From G963665925 sp963676345 (GTDB lineage: Bacteria > Bacillota > Clostridia > Peptostreptococcales > Acidaminobacteraceae), in contig CAXXTS010000005.1 in assembly GCA_963676345.2 (NCBI GenBank), positions 744,001-808,000 of the forward strand: DNA of 64,000 nt, given 5' to 3'. The position numbers were made by a program, and so were the translations under genes. Below the pieces are notes generated by a model. The model ran no database searches. It was not told the DNA's origin and saw only the letters and a list, made by a program, of their open reading frames with translations. Positions 61,357 to 64,000 of the stretch are shown here, piece after piece (the first letter of the stretch is position 1; every line of letters begins with the position of its first letter).

Positions 61357-61863
61357 ATGACTAAGAAAATGAATCGATTAATGGGGCTCGCACTAGTAGG
61401 TATCGTATCAGCAAGTATGGCAGTACCAGCATTTGCCGACAGCACACAAAGACCAGCAGATATTTATGCTGATGCAAATGGTATGACTGTTGAAGAAGCC
61501 TATACCCTTCGACATGATTCGGACAAAACATTTGGAGCGCTTTCGCTTGAAGCAGGCACATATGACCAGTTCGCTGAATCTATGCAAGCTTTTAACAAAG
61601 ACAGAATTGCAGACTTACTATCAGACGGAAGCATTTCAGAAGATCAGGCAGAAGAAATGTTAGCTCAAATGGCGGACTGTGACGGTACACCAAGTGCAAA
61701 GGACGGATTCAAACTAGAACTGCATGATGGTAGTGGTTATGGTAGGGGACAAGGCAGTGGTCTTAAAAATGAATCTGGATATAATGCGAATGGAACAGGT
61801 GGAAAAGGACTTCGAGATGGGTCGGGAAGTGGAACACAAAATGGAAACGGCCTTAACAAGTAG
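61357..61863 (+). CDS. Small secreted protein with Gly/Ser/Asn-rich tail
   Basis: A 168-residue exported protein. The signal peptide is cleaved near AFADS (residue 28). Residues about 30-110 are a helical domain resembling the YckD/DUF2680 group of short secreted Firmicutes proteins (DIYADANGMTVEEAYTLRH and a helix-turn with EDQAEEMLAQM). From about 120 the tail is low-complexity and rich in Gly, Ser and Asn, with GSG and GNG repeats. ATG at 61357 follows AAAAGGAGAG. Function unknown; perhaps metal binding or wall association. Confidence 0.8.
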   Translation: MTKKMNRLMGLALVGIVSASMAVPAFADSTQRPADIYADANGMTVEEAYTLRHDSDKTFGALSLEAGTYDQFAESMQAFNKDRIADLLSDGSISEDQAEEMLAQMADCDGTPSAKDGFKLELHDGSGYGRGQGSGLKNESGYNANGTGGKGLRDGSGSGTQNGNGLNK

Positions 61864-61948
61864 GCAGATCAAGTTCCTTTCTTAGAACACGATATAACAC
61901 GATATAAATGTGAAAGTCTGGGTATTTACTGTTCAAAGGAGGGTGTAT

Positions 61949-62128
61949 ATGAGAATGAAACACGATCAAGTTGGAAACCCATATCATATCGATAATGGTG
62001 TAGAGCGCCGGAAGGCAATGCAAGAGGAAAAATCACTGGACCAAATATATGCATTACTTGACCAGGTGCTGTTAGAGTTAAAAGCCATTCACGAGCACAT
62101 GGAAAGTCAGGATTGTGATGAAAAGTAG
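61949..62128 (+). CDS. Small hypothetical protein
   Basis: A 59-residue cytoplasmic protein with two His in the basic N-terminal part, a helix rich in Leu and Glu (SLDQIYALLDQVLLELKAIHEH) and an acidic C-terminal tail. ATG at 61949 has a strong AAAGGAGG 5-6 bases upstream, which supports translation. It follows the secreted protein gene after 85 bases and ends before a terminator, so the two are probably co-transcribed. No family was recognised. Confidence 0.65.
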   Translation: MRMKHDQVGNPYHIDNGVERRKAMQEEKSLDQIYALLDQVLLELKAIHEHMESQDCDEK

Positions 62129-62139
62129 TATGGATTATT

Positions 62140-62173
62140 AAACCACCTATCACATGATGTTAGGTGGTTTTAT
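62140..62173 (+). terminator. Rho-independent terminator after the small hypothetical gene
   Basis: AAACCACCTA pairs with TAGGTGGTTT around TCACATGATGT. It also stands downstream of the MarR gene on the other strand. Confidence 0.85.
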
Positions 62174-62249
62174 ACATTCTCAAATCTTGTATGCTTAATT
62201 AGCCATAAAATACATTGTGTAATGGGCGTTTAAATGCCATGATTTGATA

Positions 62250-62717
62250 TTACTCAATATCTTCAAAATTGAGTGCTTGGTGGAGCTTCTTCATGGATGT
62301 TATAGTCGTTTTATACTCATCTTCAGTTAAAATTTCACGGATTTTCAAATCAAATGACGCGATAATATTCCAGGCATCTTCTGCAAGTTTCATGCATTTA
62401 TCCGTTGCTGTAATTCTTCTTATACGTGCGTCATTAGGGTCTTGTTTTCGCTTAACAAGGTCTTTTTTTATGAGTACATTAATCATGGTAGTCAAAGAGG
62501 AAGGTTTCACATTAATAAAATTATGAATTTCCTTTTGCGTCAGTTCACCGTGTCTCCAAATCCAGTTCAGGACTTTGAATTGGGAATATGTAATACCAAT
62601 ACGTTCAAATTCTTTGTCAAAATAAGTTCTTTCAATTTTATACAAAGAATCTATATAATAACCCATTCTTGTTTTAGAAATGTCTTTTCCGAGTTGCTTT
62701 CTAAATTTATTTTCCAT
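62250..62717 (-). CDS. MarR-family transcriptional regulator
   Basis: A 155-residue winged-helix regulator. The recognition helix region is TQKEIHNFINVKPSSLTTMINVLIKKDLV (near 60-90), followed by the wing KRKQDPNDARIRRITATDK with the conserved DxR. The N- and C-terminal helices form the dimer interface. It is divergent from kynureninase, with three palindromes of MarR-type shape in between, so it most likely represses kynU. ATG at 62717 has only a weak ribosome site. Ligand unknown; kynurenine or anthranilate would make sense. Confidence 0.92.
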   Translation of the reverse strand: MENKFRKQLGKDISKTRMGYYIDSLYKIERTYFDKEFERIGITYSQFKVLNWIWRHGELTQKEIHNFINVKPSSLTTMINVLIKKDLVKRKQDPNDARIRRITATDKCMKLAEDAWNIIASFDLKIREILTEDEYKTTITSMKKLHQALNFEDIE

Positions 62718-62873
62718 AAGGTCTCATCTCGATTTCATAAAATACGTTGTGTCACTTTATAAATATAATATCAAAAAAAGTGAGTATTTGATACACCATA
62801 GTGTTTCAAGTCTATCCAGATCCGAAGGAAAGCTCATAATTGAGTGAAAATTGTGCGAAATCCAAAATACAGA

Positions 62874-62902
62874 TTGACATTTAGGTATCTAAATAATATA
62901 AT
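62874..62902 (+). promoter_or_regulatory. Near-consensus sigma-A promoter for kynureninase
   Basis: TTGACA (62874-62879), 17-base spacer, TATAAT (62897-62902): both hexamers match the consensus exactly. Its strength implies that the overlapping palindromes are repressor sites. Confidence 0.92.
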
Positions 62903-62931
62903 TTAGCTAACTAAAATTTAGATATCTAAAT
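62879..62931. promoter_or_regulatory. Three ATTTAG-N4-CTAAA(T/A) operators
   Basis: Palindromes lie at 62879-62894 (ATTTAG-gtat-CTAAAT, inside the promoter spacer), 62901-62916 (ATTTAG-ctaa-CTAAAA, beginning at the end of the -10) and 62916-62931 (ATTTAG-atat-CTAAAT). Centre spacings are 22 and 15 bases. They fit a dimeric MarR regulator and the divergent regulator gene is the obvious candidate. Confidence 0.85.
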
Positions 62932-62971
62932 AAAAACCGTAATCTAACTTACTTACAAGGAGGCACACAAA

Positions 62972-64000
62972 ATGAAGTACACATTTGAAGACGGCATTGC
63001 ATTTGCTAGGGAACTGGATGTAAATGATCCTCTTTCAAAATTTCGAGACCGATTCTATTTAAACGAAGGCGAGATTTATATGGATGGAAACTCCCTGGGA
63101 TTGTGTTCAAAAGATGCAGAGGAAACGCTTATGCGCGTTTTGGATGAATGGAAGACCATGGGCATTAATTGCTGGACGAAGCCAGACATTCAGCTTTTTC
63201 TATATCAAGATCATCTAGGCGGACTTTGCGCGCCTCTGATAAATGCTGATCCAGATGAAGTGACCATTCATGCTAATACAACCATTAACATTCACTCAGC
63301 TTTAGGGACGTTTTACAAGCCAACAGAAACACGAAATAAAATTTTAGTTGATGATATTAACTTTCCAACAGATCGTCATGCTGTTGACGGACAGCTTAGA
63401 CTCAAGGGACTTGATCCGGACGATTTTGTTAAGGTGGTCAAGAGCCGTGACGGAAAGCATATATTCGAGGAAGACATTGTTGATGCAATGACAGATGATG
63501 TAGCGGTTGTTTTATTACCATCGGTTCTTTATAGAAGCGGTCAACTGGTAAACATGAAATATGTAACAGATGAAGCGCATAAACGTGGAATCATCATTGG
63601 ATGGGATCTGTGTCACTCAATTGGCGCAGTTGCACACGATTTTAAAGATATAAATCCAGATTTTGCTGTATGGTGCACATACAAATATTTGAACGGGGGA
63701 CCAGGGGCATCCGCAGGTCTTTATATTAATAGAATGCATTTTGATAAACCATCCGGTCTTCCAGGATGGCATGGAAATGTTAAGGATACGCAGTTTGAAC
63801 TCAAGCACCAATTTGAAAAAGCAAAATATGCTGGGGGCTGGCAGTCTGGTACGCAGAGTATTTTATGTATGGCGCCACTTGAAGGTTCACTCAACATGTA
63901 CGCTGAAGCAGGTGTGGAGAATTTAAGAACAAAGTCCCTTAAACTGACAGCTTACATGCGTTTTCTTATTGAAGCGAAGCTTCAAAAATACGGTTTTTCG
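62972..64000 (+). CDS. kynU: Kynureninase, 5' part (cut by window end)
   Basis: The first 343 codons are present and the frame is open at base 64000; the full family length is about 415-430. Kynureninase is a PLP enzyme that cleaves kynurenine to anthranilate and alanine. Recognisable pieces are YMDGNSLGLCSK near 36, the IGWDLCHSIGAVAHD Asp/His cofactor contacts near 210, and the Schiff-base lysine Lys238 in WCTYKYLNGGPG; GWQSGTQSILCMAPLEGSL follows near 290. ATG at 62972 follows AAGGAGG. It is divergent from a MarR regulator and preceded by a near-consensus, operator-laden promoter. Confidence 0.95.
   Translation, partial: MKYTFEDGIAFARELDVNDPLSKFRDRFYLNEGEIYMDGNSLGLCSKDAEETLMRVLDEWKTMGINCWTKPDIQLFLYQDHLGGLCAPLINADPDEVTIHANTTINIHSALGTFYKPTETRNKILVDDINFPTDRHAVDGQLRLKGLDPDDFVKVVKSRDGKHIFEEDIVDAMTDDVAVVLLPSVLYRSGQLVNMKYVTDEAHKRGIIIGWDLCHSIGAVAHDFKDINPDFAVWCTYKYLNGGPGASAGLYINRMHFDKPSGLPGWHGNVKDTQFELKHQFEKAKYAGGWQSGTQSILCMAPLEGSLNMYAEAGVENLRTKSLKLTAYMRFLIEAKLQKYGFS

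Overview
The window looks like a chromosomal segment of a low-GC, Gram-positive anaerobe of the Clostridia. Supporting signs are AGGAGG-type ribosome binding sites, frequent GTG/TTG starts, lipoprotein signal peptides, a class III fructose-1,6-bisphosphatase, an RF3 gene and a radical-SAM/DUF4130 DNA-repair-like pair. The genus cannot be fixed from the sequence; a Fusibacter-like organism would fit. No rRNA, tRNA, CRISPR array, prophage or transposase gene was seen. Both ends cut genes: a sugar-binding protein on the left and kynureninase on the right.

Layout. 1-4.6 kb: alpha-galactoside uptake and hydrolysis (binding protein, two permeases, GH36 alpha-galactosidase), with a nested palindromic element between binding protein and permeases. 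4.6-13.7 kb: small Cys-rich protein, soluble CZB chemoreceptor, acyl-CoA ligase, PrsA-like foldase, HAD phosphatase, a sensor kinase with an extracytoplasmic solute-binding domain overlapping an XRE/S24-like regulator, and a small lipoprotein. 13.7-26 kb: M16C peptidase, secreted LRR protein, SWIM-SNF2 helicase, RF3 and FBPase. 26-33.5 kb: a 620-base gene-free stretch with a short-period repeat, then a GNAT, a condensation-domain-like acyltransferase, a DUF6320 membrane protein, a diguanylate cyclase, a PP-loop ATPase coupled to a phosphoglycerate-mutase-like enzyme, and a PHP phosphoesterase. 33.8-38.6 kb: DAHP synthase, a 5'-nucleotidase-like HAD enzyme, a CaCA exchanger behind a yybP-ykoY (Mn2+) riboswitch, and an MFS exporter behind a leader peptide and hairpin. 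38.7-41.6 kb: a kinase / vWA / PP2C triad (TerY-P type). 41.8-50.7 kb: radical-SAM and DUF4130 pair, MATE pump, tail-anchored coiled-coil protein, DegV, YgjP-like peptidase, aminotransferase, HpcH/HpaI aldolase. 50.8-59.7 kb: a complete divergent AI-2 (lsr) locus. 59.9-64 kb: D-2-hydroxyacid dehydrogenase, two small proteins, and a MarR regulator divergent from kynureninase.

The most unusual signal is a family of structured intergenic repeats at three places (9329-9460, 21800-22200, 48096-48369). Each begins with a shared A-rich AAAGACAAAG motif, continues with a long near-perfect hairpin, and ends with one to six copies of a conserved GC-rich hairpin unit of about 50 bases. The arms of that unit change in a compensatory way between loci, which argues for selection on RNA or single-stranded DNA structure. 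Two copies end exactly at the stop codon of a convergent gene, and one fills the whole gap between two stop codons.

Regulation visible in the DNA includes a near-consensus promoter before kynU carrying three ATTTAG-N4-CTAAA(T/A) palindromes, a near-consensus promoter (TTGACA-17-TATTAT) before lsrA with AACAAAT inverted repeats in the divergent gap, a yybP-ykoY riboswitch with its terminator, and a leader-peptide/hairpin arrangement before the MFS pump.
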